Assembly (NCBI GenBank): GCA_024220505.1
Contig: JAKZZE010000015.1
Location: forward strand, 1,229,110 to 1,293,109
Direction of reading: 5' to 3'
Length of the DNA: 64,000 nt
DNA from: Rhizopus arrhizus
Taxonomy: Eukaryota > Mucoromycota > Mucoromycetes > Mucorales > Rhizopodaceae
Below the pieces are notes generated by a model that saw only the letters and a program-made list of their open reading frames with translations, was not told the DNA's origin and did no database searches. This document shows, one piece after another, positions 1 to 12,618 of the stretch (positions are counted from its first letter, which is position 1; every line of letters begins with the position of its first letter). The position numbers and the translations under genes are program-made.

Positions 1-57
1 TGAACACTACTCGCACCGTTTTGTTAATAAAGAGTTGGATCACAAAAAAAAAAAGTA

Positions 58-232
58 TCGTCTCTTTCAAATTCATATTTGTCTTTTGATAAGAGTCTCG
101 TAATAATTTTTACTGTGTCTAATTTGAAAGTCTGCAATAGTCTCTACTAAAAAATGATTTCGTCCAATAAGATTTTCATATCGTCTCTAATTTATTTACA
201 ATATGTCTCTAAAAAAATTTGCAACCGTCTCG
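58..232. repeat. Array of GAGAC/GTCTC iterons
   Basis: About nine copies of a GTCTC-like pentamer (GAGAC on the minus strand), some degenerate, recur every 15 to 23 bases in AT-rich DNA, for example near 60, 94, 141, 182, 204 and 226. The last three copies are spaced 22 bases. The layout resembles the 21-bp iterons inside the ends of the Fanzor element at 18.2 kb, but the sequence differs. It may be the subterminal region of a decayed DNA transposon whose tip lies near or beyond the left edge. No matching inverted array was seen to the right. Confidence 0.45.
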
Positions 233-1297
233 TTTTAGGTTAAAATCCTGTAGCGTATATAACTCAGGAGATACTAGATCAAAGAAAGACTGTATAAATC
301 CGAACATTATACCTATTGATCCGTAAGATTTCCAAGAACTTACCAAATCGATTATGCCCCCAAGGAAATGAATACACTTTTAAATCATAGCATCTTATCG
401 AATCAATTGAAATATGATTGACTCTGGTGGAGGATAATGTTGTAAACACATAATCCTGAGTTACATAACATCCAAATAAACAGCCATTCAACGGGAAAAC
501 ACAATAAATGTGATACAAAGTTAAAGATGTTAGTAATTAGTTATCAAGTGAACATAACATATGCCCACAAAATCAATTATGTATTAACTGAAAATAATAC
601 AATACAATAGCAAATATTATATTGTTAGCAGTACCATCATGTAAACTTCATCGTTATTTAAAATGGATTATTCGGCTCAAGTAACACTAATAACGATATA
701 GCCAATAAAGCTTGATCTGCTGTCAAAGTACAATGACAGCCATATACTTTTATCCTCAGTGATTAAGTTGGGGCACACACCATCTAATCATACCTTGCTC
801 TACCCTAAGCAATTACTAATTATACACACTGTCCAACTCCAATTCATATAAATAGGTTTAGTTTTATTTAGTCTTTTGTTCTTTACTTATATTTTAGTTT
901 TTAACGATAATAAACTTTACAAACCCCAAGGGATTCTCACTTGCTTCTTTTGTCCCTTCGTATTGTTTATTATTACCATTCACAACAGATAGCCAATAAA
1001 AACTTTTCATTATTAATATATATGTATAGATACATATTCATTTGGTATGTAGAATAGTTATATTACTGTTATATACAAATTCTGGGTTTAATAAAAGAAT
1101 GCATAGTTAAAGATCATAGTGACAGGTATAGATTATATGTCAAAGCATATTTGGTAATTAGAATATAGTAACAAGTTCAAACTGCGACAATTTTAATAAA
1201 AGGATTAAAGGAGACTCATTTCGCTTAACCGCTTAATCTACAATTAAGTATCAATTCATAAAGTCAAAACCTCACAACAACATCTGCTACCTTTCTT
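233..1297. other. AT-rich stretch without a recognisable gene
   Basis: Short open frames occur here but none has recognisable motifs, splice-linked partners or coding bias. I see no RNA gene. It probably serves as 3' flank of the minus-strand gene that follows. Confidence 0.5.
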
Positions 1298-2392
1298 TTA
1301 TTTTAAATTCTTTCTTACACGTGAATATATTACGCGTAAGCTCTCCCCGTTTCCATATCGTTTAAAGTAACCAACTCGACTACCAGTCTCCCAACAAATC
1401 TTCCAAGACATTTTGCCATTTTTTTTCGAGATAAAGTTTTCAATAAACGTTATTTCTTCATCAGTCAACGAATCTTGAACCACTGACTCAATGACTTTGA
1501 TTTCCGCTGGTTCTTCCATTGGTGTTGTTGTCTCGTCCTTATCTTCAAATACAATTTCTTCATATTTTCTTTTTAATTTTGAATGGTAATCAACACTTTG
1601 ATTAACATATTTAAGAACTTTGCTATTTACTAGCAGTTCATCTTTAAGAAGGCTTCTGATTTTTTAAACTGGTTTTCAGAAGTAAAACATATTGTCACCA
1701 AAGCATTCAACTGGGACTCGCTGGCACCAGCATGTTTTTCTGTTTCATTTTTGACGATTGTATAGTTCAATAATCGTCACGTCATCGTAAAGATCCAAAG
1801 CCATGATGTTTCTTTGTTGACTACCAAAGAAGTACTGTATTGCTACAATGGGATCCATGTTGGCAGAACTTTTGTTGCTTAAGGCAGGATCGATGATCCG
1901 ATTAGAAATTAAATAGCAGTTTTTAGCCCAGTTATAACATATTGTTTCAAACATATTCGCTTTTGTGTTTGATTGCTCAAATGTATGCATAACAGCTTGA
2001 CTCACTGTATCTACACAGAATATTAACACAATCGGATAAAATTTATATCGCATGAAGACGTTGATGGAGTAAGTTATTAATCTCGCCATGAAGGTTTGAT
2101 CTAAGCGTTTTTGTACTTCGATTAGTATAGGTGGGAGGCTACTGGAAATGCCGATACGTGAGACATAAAGGATGTCACCTCTCAAGCCATTTGACCACTC
2201 AGTATTATCAGTGGTATAAGTACCGGGTGTAACATCCAAAAGAGATTTCGAAATATGATCAACAATAGTTGAATTAGACAAAATGATTTTGCTAAGTTTG
2301 TCATCACCAGGACGATAATCAGATGGTATCTTAAATAAAAGGAGATCTTCAGGTACTATGGAAAAACACGTAAGCATCAGTGGACTAAACAC
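1298..2392 (-). pseudogene. PD-(D/E)XK nuclease-like protein, frameshifted
   Basis: The first reading frame (2392 to 1745, 215 codons) has a GDILYV segment followed by PPILIEVQKRLD and then a long hydrophobic/aromatic strand. This D...E-x-Q spacing is the signature of the PD-(D/E)XK nuclease-like fold seen in Rpn-type and related proteins. The frame ends at NRQK-stop. Reading then continues naturally in the next frame (about 1760 to 1668) and again in a third (about 1666 to 1298), which ends in a Trp/Arg-rich, SANT-like tail (KMSWKICWETGSRVGYFKR). The two breaks lie in A/T runs near 1757 and 1665, so this is either a two-frameshift pseudogene or an intact gene hit by homopolymer sequence errors. 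The 5' end is uncertain: TTTTCCATAG just after the first ATG could be a splice acceptor, with an exon upstream. Function inferred from the fold motif only. Confidence 0.5.
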
Positions 2393-2439
2393 ATTTTATA
2401 ACAGCTTACTTTGCATTATTAGAATAAAAATATAGTGTT

Positions 2440-4270
2440 GCTAGGGAAATGAATTTTTTTTTTGTAAATAAATAGTCTGAGAGCGGTATGAACCAAACGG
2501 AACAGAGTGTAGGCGATTGAACATGCTAGTCAAGGTCGAGTCTGCCCCTTGTGAGGGTGGCAAACTGCGACATAGCACGAGTGACCAACTGTTTATCAAT
2601 AAAAGGAAAGCCGTCAATAGTAAATCTCCAATGGGCACGCCAGATAACGGAAAGCACACAGCAGCTGAGAGTCTAGAGATCAGTGTTGTCAACAAAAGTA
2701 AACTGCTGAAAAGACCAGAGAATTGAGCATACATCGTCTTGAGTGAAAGTGAGGTGTGGACTAAAGAAATTGAAGGCATCTATCCATACTCTCTATTTCA
2801 TAGGACAGCGCACGAAGAGGTGTTGTAAGTCTTCAGTGTTGGCAGAACAAAATTTACATTGTGAAGAGGTCAAACCGTTATCAAATCTTGAAAGAAGTGA
2901 TTGGCTATAGAGTTTACGGTGGAGTAGACGATACCATAGAGACCGACTTTCAGGCGAAACAGGCATTGTCCAAAAAAGTGACCACTTGGAGGTTGGTATT
3001 TGTGACAGTGCCGATGATGGTAGAGATCGCTGTATGAGAGACAACCGAAATGGTTTAGGTTTGTAATTGATCCATTGGGCTGCAAACAGAAGGCATAGAT
3101 GAACGCTGAATCATCTACTTCACCAAATGGTTGATTTTGATTCAATATATGAGGCCAGATAAGCTGATTTAGCTTGATGATACGATTATGAATATCTCGG
3201 CTTAACTTAGAAACCAGACGAGGGGAGGAAGGCTGGTCAGATGACAATAAAGGTCGTATACATCCAAAGTGGTGATCATACGTAAAAAATTGAGACACCT
3301 TGAGTTTTTTGTGTCGTGATCGAGTGATCCAATAATCAGTAGGAATCATAGCGAATATAGCAGACAGGGGCAAGCGGAGAAGTGTGGCAGGAGTACACTT
3401 TGCCTGTTCTGTATCTACATATCCGAAAGAATCAACTGCCTCATATATGTTTTGCATAAAGTTATTGACGTGAGCAGCAGGACATAATTGCAAAAGAGGG
3501 AAAAAGAGAGCCAGTCTTGTTCCAGTATTTCCTGAATGGAAATGACGTATATGATTTAGCAATATAGGCTGACTACAAGACTGAGGGTGGTTATCTTCCA
3601 GAACTTGACGAAGCAAGCGTATCTGTAGGTTGTGTCGTTGAATTTGTGGATCCAAAAGACCTAACCCATCTAACTTTGGATCTAAACACAACTGCGTGTA
3701 TTTGATCTTAGGTTTGCAATTATGCCAGACAAACTGATAAATCACAGAATTGAGCCGTCGAAAGAAGGTAGTCGGCAAATGAACCATCTGCAGAACATAC
3801 CACAATTTAGAAAGTATTAATGCATTCACTATGATAACGTGTCCTTTGATAGAAAGTCTACGTTGAGAGTAGATAGTACATTGAGATTTCACTGTCTGTA
3901 ACAACTGTTGTTCTAGATAACGACGTTGATGATGAGATATTTGGTACTTATAATATGAAAACAGTAAGAAGTCAATAGCTAACAACTATTATTTATTAAG
4001 TAAGAAAAAGGAGAGGAACTAATAATTTAGAATGAACCCTGGGTTATATCGTCTGACTATTAATTGTATAGTCTGACGTAGGCTGAACTGAGATCAATAA
4101 TAAAATAATAAATAAAGACATCATTAATGACCAAACACGACAGATGAAAAGACTGAATCAAGGGAAAGCCAAGGTATCGAAGTGGACTAGGTGACGAATG
4201 ATCGTGCCATTTGGAAATACCTTGCACTGCTAGAAAAGCAATCCACTCTGGGTAGGAGCGTCCATTCAAA
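2440..4270 (-). mobile_element. 5'-truncated, decayed LINE (non-LTR retrotransposon)
   Basis: On the minus strand the frame from 3985 to about 3050 encodes the end of a LINE reverse transcriptase, with the thumb-like segment LSIKGHVIIVNALILSKLWY. It shifts frame near 3045 into a segment ending CKFC...DLQHLFVRCP, a zf-RVT-type zinc knuckle. It shifts again to WRAHWRFTIDGFPFIDKQ and terminates near 2525. Upstream, 4269 to 4146 encodes HDHSSPSPLRYLGFPLIQS, the conserved stretch that normally precedes the thumb. No catalytic YADD box remains. The copy is 5'-truncated, frameshifted and interrupted at 3935-4146. Confidence 0.8.
3935..4146. other. About 210-bp insertion inside the LINE
   Basis: LINE coding sequence stops after LGFPLIQS (4146) and resumes at HHQRRYLEQQLL (about 3934). 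The intervening AT-rich DNA has stop codons in the LINE frame and no LINE similarity. It contains a direct repeat GTCTGAC spaced by 20 bases. No clear target duplication or terminal inverted repeat was found, so its nature is unknown. Confidence 0.4.
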
Positions 4271-5613
4271 GAAAATGCTTCATGCTATTAAGTATAAGTA
4301 TAATATGCTCTGAATCGACAGAATGAAAAAATGGCATGCTTGAGAATATTTTGTAAGCATAGATTTCTTCAGCAAATCATAGATATACTGGAGCTTTTTA
4401 GTATAAATTTACTTGGTCTGCATATTGGTCAAGTGTTTTTTTTAGTTATTTTCATAATCTCACAAGAGTTCAAGCTCATAATATGATTATGAAGCAGTAA
4501 GGTTTAACAAAATGAGGGATTATTTTCCGAAAGTCCAAGAAAAATGGAAAGAAAAACAAAAGGAGAGAAGAAGAAATTACATTTTACCTCTTTCTATGAC
4601 TTGTTTAAATAGCAAGTTCTACCAAAAATAAGAACTGACATGCTATATGATTTTCAATTCTTGTACTGAAATTAATTTTTGCTATTACATTGGACGATGA
4701 GAACCTATACCTAGTCTATTTAAAATAAAAAGCCCTATGGTCATTATCTGCCTTGTATACCGCAAAACGACGCTCAGTTACTTTCATGTATTTCGAGTGT
4801 AGAAAAACAAAAATTAACTTTTCTTACTGTACAAAATTTTGCAGGTTAGAAAATGATAGGAGGATTCGGGCAGGAGTCAACATGGAATAGGAGTAAGGAG
4901 ATTTATGTTTTATATAAAAATAAATTCGTTATTATATCGCATATAAGCATAAATGATGAAAAGAGGTACTCCATGTTGTATGAAGCCCTAGCAAGTCCCC
5001 TTACAACTAAATTTTATTCTCTTCGTAGATGCCTAACATAATCAAGCTAGCATCAAATACTTCAAATGCAGCACAAAGATATTTTAAAGAAAAAATAATA
5101 AACTAATTTTTAACCCACACGAGAAATAAAAAATAATTAAACTATTTGAAAAGCAGAATAACCTTATACTTGGCTCTTTCCACCAGATTTGTATCGTTGA
5201 GTATTTTTTGAAGTGGAACAATTAAAGAGCGCTTAATTTTCTTATGTCGCACAATCGCACAAAAGCACATTTTTTTTGTCAGTTTGGTTACACTTAGAAA
5301 TTGTTACATGTTCTTTTGTGATACGCCTTGACCATTCATCTTTGCAAACACAAAAACAGGTATTTTTTTTCTTACTTCTTCATTAGAAGGTTTGTGTTGA
5401 GATCCGTTGCTATTGAACGAAAGAAAAAAAAACAAAAGAACCAAATTACTTTGGTTCAATTTTACTCCTATTTTCGTACCTTTTTCGACCTTTCCTGATC
5501 GACGAAAGGATACCGTGTTTCCAATTCGGAACAACAAATGTTGCACTTTATATATTAGATCACTTTCTATTCTTTCCTTCTCTTTTTTCCACTTTATACA
5601 TTTTCATAGACTC
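4271..5613. other. AT-rich intergenic DNA
   Basis: No convincing gene. The open frame at 4853-5041 and the one at 5304-5546 (minus) lack motifs. The last 200 bases before 5614 are T-rich and are probably the promoter and 5' leader of the next gene. Confidence 0.5.
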
Positions 5614-6932
5614 ATGGGCATTACAATACAACAAAACAAATTAAAATACGTCTACATAACATCCATCGTGGGCTGTCTTCTGCTCTGGTTCACCATTTAT
5701 GAATATCCTGCTGATCAAAAAGCAGACTTAGTAACAGATATTGAAGAAGATCGTTTATGTACACCTACGACTTACAACATCGGACAATGGATCTATGACC
5801 CTTCTCCATTCACAAATATTGCACAGAAATCAGGATATAACTGTATAAAGAAAAAATTTGCTCATCGATGTTTTCGCAGACTGTCAGAGCCAGATGAAAT
5901 TGTTCGATCCAAGCAAATGTATGCACAGGCACATGTTCAAATAACTTTTAACTTATGTTTCTTCATTGTTGTTTTTTCAATATTAATAGATTGGATTACA
6001 GATGGCAACCTTCTCAATGCCACTTATTAGAAATGAACACAGACTTATTAGCTGACCATTTTCTTCAGCGTCCCATCTTGTTTATTGGTGATTCCATTAC
6101 ACAATTACAATTCGAAAGTCTCAGTTGCCTACTTGGTCACCGATATCAGAAAAGACAGGCAACTATGAATGGAGGCAATCCAAGGCTTCGTGTGAGCGAG
6201 ATAGGTAATGAAAACAGCACTGCACTAGCATATATTCGATCCGACTATCTGTTAAGGTTAGATGATTTTAAAATAATGGAACCATTTGATAGTAATGGAG
6301 TTCAATTGGGATCAGGGGAAAATTATCCATGGTAAATGGCAGCTAAAGAAATTGTAGAATTTACTGAGACGTGTATTTTTTTCCTTTGATATAGGGTTCA
6401 TGCTATATCTGAGTTTAAATATATTGTTATTAACACAGTAAGTTGTACTTTATTAAATAAGGTCTTTCTATAAACTAAATGCAATTATTAGGGTCCTCAC
6501 TGGCATGTCAACGAAAGATGGGGCCCCAATCGATCAGAACAAGAACTTTTATCAGCCTATGAAAAAGCTATGACGATCGTATATCAGTATTTAAAAGATC
6601 ACCTACAGTCTGACCAAACCGTGTGGGTTAGAACAACGCCACATGGACATGCCAAATGCTCTCAATATACCTCACCTCAGCCTTCACCTGTTGCACCTTC
6701 TGGTAAACTAGGTGAATACGACTGGCATCTTTTTAAAGAATTTGACTTGATTTGGAAGAAATTGATCGCCAAAGGAAATGATAACCGATTCCAACAATTC
6801 GATATCGCAGCGATGTCCAATATGCGAGGTGATGCCCATTCAAGACCAGACAAAGATTGCTTGCATACCTGTCTACCTGGGCCAGTCGATGACTGGAATA
6901 GATTACTGTATCACGAAATTATGAAAAAATAA
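5614..6932 (+). CDS. PC-esterase/SGNH-type type II membrane protein
   Basis: Proposed exons are 5614-5918, 5990-6331, 6395-6437 and 6492-6932, giving 376 aa; all junctions are GT-AG and in frame. A short cytosolic N-terminus is followed by one hydrophobic segment at about residues 11-29 (type II anchor). A cysteine-containing region then leads to GDSITQL at residues 135-141 (catalytic Ser block) and the C-terminal DCLH (352-355) with CLPGPVDDWN. This GDS plus DxxH pair is the PC-esterase layout of plant PMR5/TBL and related acyl transferases. The protein probably adds or removes acyl groups on secretory-pathway or cell-wall glycans; the substrate cannot be read. The 43-bp third exon is small but restores W-V-H-A-I-S. 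Translation stops 88 bp before the Pol5 gene on the same strand. Confidence 0.82.
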
Positions 6933-7020
6933 AGCTAGTCACATCGACATCAGCCACATAAATAGATACTTTTTTTTTGACAACTGAGCTAATTTTTTTT
7001 TTTTTGTGTTCTTTAAAGTC

Positions 7021-10000
7021 ATGGCCACTACGACACTGCAACTTTACTGGGATCTTGCTTCATTTGATCCCAGCGTGAGACAGAAAGCTGCTCATTCACT
7101 TATTAAAACGTTGGCCGAATTCCAAAAGACGCACGAAGAAACTTTGGAACAGATTGATGTTGCTGATACAGAAGAAAAGCTTGATGCACTCTGTGCTTCT
7201 GATGTATCCTATGCTGTACGTCGTTTAGTTAGAGGTCTTTCATCTTCTAGACAAGGTGCTCGACAAGGTTTTTCTTTAGCTTTGACTGAAGTAAGTTATT
7301 TTTTGTGAGTTTATAAACCAAAGGCTAAATGTGTATTTGAATAGTTGTTAGCTATTGTCGAACTCATTTCCGCCAAACTTGTGCTTGATCTTTTGTTTAA
7401 ATGGACTGAATGTACTGGATCTATGAAGGGTGACGAAGTGCGTGACATGTTGTTTGGTCGCTTGTTTGGTTTGATGTCTATTGTTGCAGCAGGAATGATA
7501 TCTCGAGAGTCCACCACAACTGAAGATATTGTTCGTATCTTGACTAGCTTACAAGAAATGTCAACTCAAAAATCATATCTTGCAGAAGTATGCCACCATG
7601 TTGTTATCAATATGATTCCTTATGTACAGTATTACTTTTTCTGTAAAGAATACAAAATACTTATATTCCTCTCCGTGTAGGTTAAAGATACTCAGCATCA
7701 AGAAATTGCTGTTGAAAAGATAAAAGAACTTTACTTTAGTGGTTCCGTCAGTAATGTGGATCAATTGAATCTTGTGATGAGCCTTCAACAGCTTGATAAT
7801 ATTGATTTGAGTGGCCCATTTGCCAATTGGAAGTCTCAAACGATTTTGGATCCTACCAATTTGCCTCGATTAGCCCGTATTCTTTGTGAAGTTCCTGATG
7901 ACTCACAAGACTCTTCATCCGATTGGAAGCCTCAACTTCACTCTGTCTGGGACCCCATCTTGGCCGTTTATCTTGAATCTAATCAACCCACAAACATAGC
8001 CTCTTTCCAAGAATTCTGGACTGTGTGCGTTGACAGTAAGTTGATTATGATGATAAAATCAAGACAAGTTTAACTTTAATTTTTCTAGGCACTTTATTTG
8101 ATACGAATGCTAGCCATGGACGTAAATTCTGGGGATTCCAACTGGTAGAAAAAGTATTGAGTCGATTATCTCCTGAACAAGTTCCCTTGATTTTTACTGC
8201 CAATTTTATGAGAACTTTTATCAACAATCTCTCATCTGACGTTCGTTTCCTTTATAACGCTGCCAAGCATACTGTAAGTCTTTTTTTACAAAACACACAT
8301 AAGTTATTAAAGTAATTTTGATATTAGGCTCAAGTTATTCACAAGGTAGCTGAAGAGAACAAGAAAGTAGGATTCGCATTGGTTACTCAACTGTTGGGTA
8401 AACATGGCAACCAAAACTTTGATCGTATTACTCGTACAAAAACTGTCGAAAATTTATTGACAACGATGGATGCTGAAGGCATCACTTCCTATCTGGAATA
8501 TCTTGCTGAAACATTTATTCATACGCAAGAAGATGCTGCCGAAACTAGTCGTGAATGGGTCTTGAATCAAATGACTCTCTTGGTTACCAACACAAAGATC
8601 CCCAAGCAAGAAGAATGGGTCGTTGAACTTACACAATTCTTGATGACGTTTGCTTTCTTTGAAGTGAAGACAGCCGATGCAAAGAACAAGTCTTACTTGA
8701 AGGGATTGCACAAGCCTACACCTGCATTGTCTGATGCTACTATTGAATATGCTCAAGGACGTTTCCAGGCTGTCTTGGTTGGTTTGTCCAAACTCTCACC
8801 TCCATCTGAAGATCAACAAGAAAGCTTAAAGACACGCAAATGGAATGGATACACAAAGGATTATGAGCTCTGGGTTCATAAAATATACACAATCTATCAA
8901 ACATTAGAAAAGAGCAAGAAATTAAAAGCTCGCTTACAACTTTCCAAGGAGACAAAGGCTATCGTTCAACAAGCCATTGAAAAAGCAGAGTCATTGGATG
9001 CAAAGAAAAACGAAGAACCCTCTGACAGTTTAGAGCGTGGGTTCCAAATCTTGCTGTTGAACATTGTTACTCATTTGTGGATTAACGAAGAAGAAGGCGT
9101 TTCTATCTTGTCTGAACTTTTGGATTGTTATCAAAAGATTTTCACTGAAAAGAAGACCAAGAAGAAGAACAGTAAGGAGACTGAAGAAAAGCAACCTGAT
9201 CCCGTTGACGTCATTGTCGATATCCTTGTTTCCTTTTTAACCAATGAGTCTCCTGTACTCAAGAACCTTGCTGAAAGAGTATTTGAAATGTTTTCTCACA
9301 GATTGACAGAGCAATCTCTTAAGATCTTGTTGGACATCTTGGCTTCTGGAGAAGATAAGCAAGATGATGAATTATTCTCTGAAGAAGAGGATGAGGAAGA
9401 CGATGATGTTGAAATGATTGATATGGATGATATTGATGAAGAAGAGGAGGAGGAAGAGGAGGAAGAGGAAGATGTAGATGAAGAACTCCGTCAAAAGGTT
9501 GAAGAAGCCATGAAATCCCAAGGTATCAATGCTGTAGACGACGAGTCTGACGAAGAATTAGATGATGATGCCATGGCTGCCTTTGATGAAAAGTTAGCTG
9601 AAGTCTTTAAACAAAAGAAGATTGCCAAACAAGAAAAGGCCACTATGCAGCAAAATGTCATTCACTTCAAGAACAATGTGATGGGACTTGTTGCTATTTA
9701 TGCACGCAAGAATCCTACCAACCCACTTGTGTTGACCTTGATTGTACCTCTTTTGAACATCATTCGTTCTACACCTGCTAAATCAGCCACCAGCCAATTT
9801 GTTGAAAAGGTAGTCGCTTTCCTTAAAAACCGTTTGGCTAGATCAACAGAGTATCCTAAAGATATTAAGGATGATTCTGCCATTGATGTTCTTCAAGCTG
9901 TACATGAGTTTGCCAAGCATTCAACCTCCAAGGAATTGTCTGACATGTATGTTCAATTAGCCATATATTTGCGTAAAGTAATTTTGGGAACTGGTGCGGA

Positions 10001-10533
10001 TTTTGAAGTGTTTCCCAACTTGGACAAGAAGCAAAAGACACGTTTGGATAAGATGATGGCGATTTACAATGATTCATGTCAATTGTATCTCAGCAAGAAA
10101 TCCACTGTGTTCCCTGCAAGTATGATTCAACAGTTATTACAGCGCTATCCCTTAAGTTCATGGGGATTGTTGGATACCTTGGTTACCTTTTTAGACCGTA
10201 AAGCTTGTGCAAACAATTACAGATTGTCTATGACATGTCAGTGGACAAGTACGATTGTTCAACGTACAGTTAATAAGGTAAGAATCCACAGGAAAAGATA
10301 GACATTAATAACTCAAATGATTATAGAAACATGAAGCATACAACGAAAAATTCATTTCCATGTTACCCAAATTGGCTAAATCCATTAACGCAACAATTGA
10401 GCAGTGCAGTGAAGAAAATAGCGGCACGTTAGATAATCAAACCAAGAAGAATTTCAACAAGTTTGTTTTGCAATTAACTAGAGTGTACAGTAACTTAGGA
10501 GTTGACTCTCCATTTAAACCCTTGTCTTCTTAA
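7021..10533 (+). CDS. POL5: Pol5 / MYBBP1A-like ribosome biogenesis factor
   Basis: Six exons fit the frame: 7021-7290, 7345-7623, 7681-8035, 8089-8273, 8328-10277 and 10327-10533, giving 1,081 aa (yeast Pol5 is about 1,020). The start follows a T-rich leader and opens with LQLYWDLASFDPSVRQKAA, typical of the DNA polymerase phi/Pol5 family. The body is a run of HEAT-like helices. A very acidic stretch, almost all Glu and Asp, lies at about residues 708-758. A basic, helical tail follows. Despite the historical name the family has no polymerase activity; it is nucleolar and required for rRNA production and 60S assembly. Introns are 49 to 57 bp with GTAAGT-like donors. The long fifth exon has no frame breaks. 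The gene looks intact. Confidence 0.93.
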
Positions 10534-10856
10534 TAAAGAAAAAAAAAAAATAGGCTAACCTATCTATTTAATACAATCGTTGAATAATCATCTCTTCAAA
10601 TTATATAAATGTTAATACACTTACTCCTTTTTTTCTATTTAGAAAGATGATAGTATGTAAGGGGTAGGGATATATGAAATATGCAGAGAGATAAAAGTCT
10701 ACGTATATTAGTGTGCATGTGTTGGTAACTATGTACATGCATTATTTGTCAAAACATTACGCCTCTTGAATTTGGACCCAGTCATCATAAACTAAATTTG
10801 ATTCTTATCGTTCTCTCTTTGTCTTCTTTTAGATTTTTTTTATACCCGAAAAAAAG

Positions 10857-12542
10857 ATGGAAGTCAGTAAGCCTGATGTAGAACAGGAACATACATTCAC
10901 ATTAAAAAAATTATGGAAACATATGGGACCAGGTAGATGTGAACAGGGATTTTGAAAAAGAGTTTAAAATAACGTTGATAGGCTGGCTGATGTAAATGAG
11001 ACGAATTAAAAGCATTGAATCTTAACACATCTGTAGGTCAATAGGATATCTTGATCCTGGCAACCTCGAATCCGATCTTCAAACCGGTGTTGCTTCTGGG
11101 TACAGTTTGCTTTGGCTACTCTTCTGGTCCCATGTGATAGGTAACACAAGAGAGCATACGATCTGTTCTTTCTGCTCACCTCTTTCTTCACAGGCTTGAT
11201 TTTTCAGTTATTAGCAGCCAAGCTAGGCACAGTCACCGGCAAACACCTAGCACAACTCATCCGTCAGCATTATTCTCCACCTCTGGCCAACACCCTCTGG
11301 GCTTTCACGCAACTTGCCCTGATCGGAGCCGACATGCTGGAGACGGTCGGGACAGCGATCGCGCTTCACATCTTCTTGCGCTGTCCGGTCTGGGTCGGTG
11401 TGATGATGACCTCATTTGATACCATCACTTTTACAATGATTCAGCGGTACGGCATGCGTCATCTGGAAGCGATTTTCATGATCCTGATCAGCCTGATGGC
11501 CATCTGCTTTTGGCTCGAACTGATTCAATCCGAACCTGACCTGGGCCAGATCGTTCACGGTCTCCTGATGCCCTCGGTTCCTCGCCATGCCGAGTTTCAA
11601 GCGGTAGCGATGGTCGGTGCGGTCGTCATGCCTCACAACATGTTCCTGCACAGTGCCTTGGTCGCCTCGCGAGAAGAAAAGAGCACACAGCAGCTGAAAC
11701 AAGCCAATGTCTATATCGCTCTGGATTCCGCACTCGCCCTGACCGTCTCGTTCCTGGTCAACTTGGCGATCGTGGTCGTCTTTGCCCAAGGTAAGAGAAA
11801 GTGATGCTGTGCTGGGTGTTCATGTCTCTGTAGTGTTCTATCAGCAGGATCACAAGGTCGAGCTGCTCGGTTTAGCGGATGCGGATGCCGTCTTGGGTAA
11901 AACATTAGGTTTTGCTGCAAAGTATCTGTGGGCTGCTGGGTTACTCGCAGGTAGAAAGATAAACATCGGATCGGATTGTTAACAGACATCTAGCCGGACA
12001 GAGTTCGACAATGACAGGCAGTCTGGCAGGAAGATATGTGACTGAAGGATTCTTTGGGCATGTGTTTGATAAAGAATGGCATCAGATGGCCATCACACGG
12101 GCCCTGTCCATTGTACCTGGCATGGTGGTCGCCATATTTGCTGTTGATCATTTCGATACCATGGGTGAATTGCTCAATGTGTTGCAAAGGTAAAGTAAAA
12201 TCAAATTATCTTATTCGCTAAACCAACTCCGAGTACAGTATCTGTCTACCCACCGTGTTGATTCCCATCATCAAGTTATCTTCATCTTACTCTGTCTTGC
12301 AAGACTTTAAAATATCATTTAAACTTCAATTCATCTGCTGGTGCCTGATTACGATCGTGATCTCACTCGATATCTTTCTCTTTATTCAATACGGTCAAAC
12401 ATTAGGCATCAGTAGGATCATCAATCCTGCAGTGTTTGTTTACATCTTGTTCTTGATGTACATTGTCTGGAAGCCCCTAAACGCTGTGATGGAGGATGGA
12501 TGGATTCATCTGGCACGATTTGATGTCCCTAGTTCAATATAA
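10857..12542 (+). CDS. NRAMP-family divalent metal transporter
   Basis: Seven exons give 467 aa: 10857-10932, a 10-bp microexon 10982-10991, 11037-11140, 11194-11790, 11834-11950, 11994-12189 and 12239-12542. The microexon restores [15 protein letters not shown]; without it the frame meets a stop. DPGN (residues 35-38) in TM1 and MPHN (209-212) in TM6 are the metal-binding motifs of NRAMP/SLC11 carriers. [12 protein letters not shown] marks the conserved loop before a later helix. About eleven hydrophobic segments are visible. The protein should import Mn2+ or Fe2+ with protons, at the plasma or an endosomal/vacuolar membrane. GC content of the exons is visibly higher than that of neighbouring DNA. 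Its stop is 76 bp from the end of the convergent RhoGEF gene. Confidence 0.92.
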
Positions 12543-12618
12543 AAAGCATTTATGTATAGAAATATGCACATAATGATATTTGACTGATACGCAACGCGTT
12601 TATATGCTTTATTCTGTT

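Noticed and set aside
2441..2779. 112-codon membrane-like protein
   Set aside because: It is an out-of-frame reading of the LINE tail; the correct frame gives the conserved WRAHWRFTIDGF segment.
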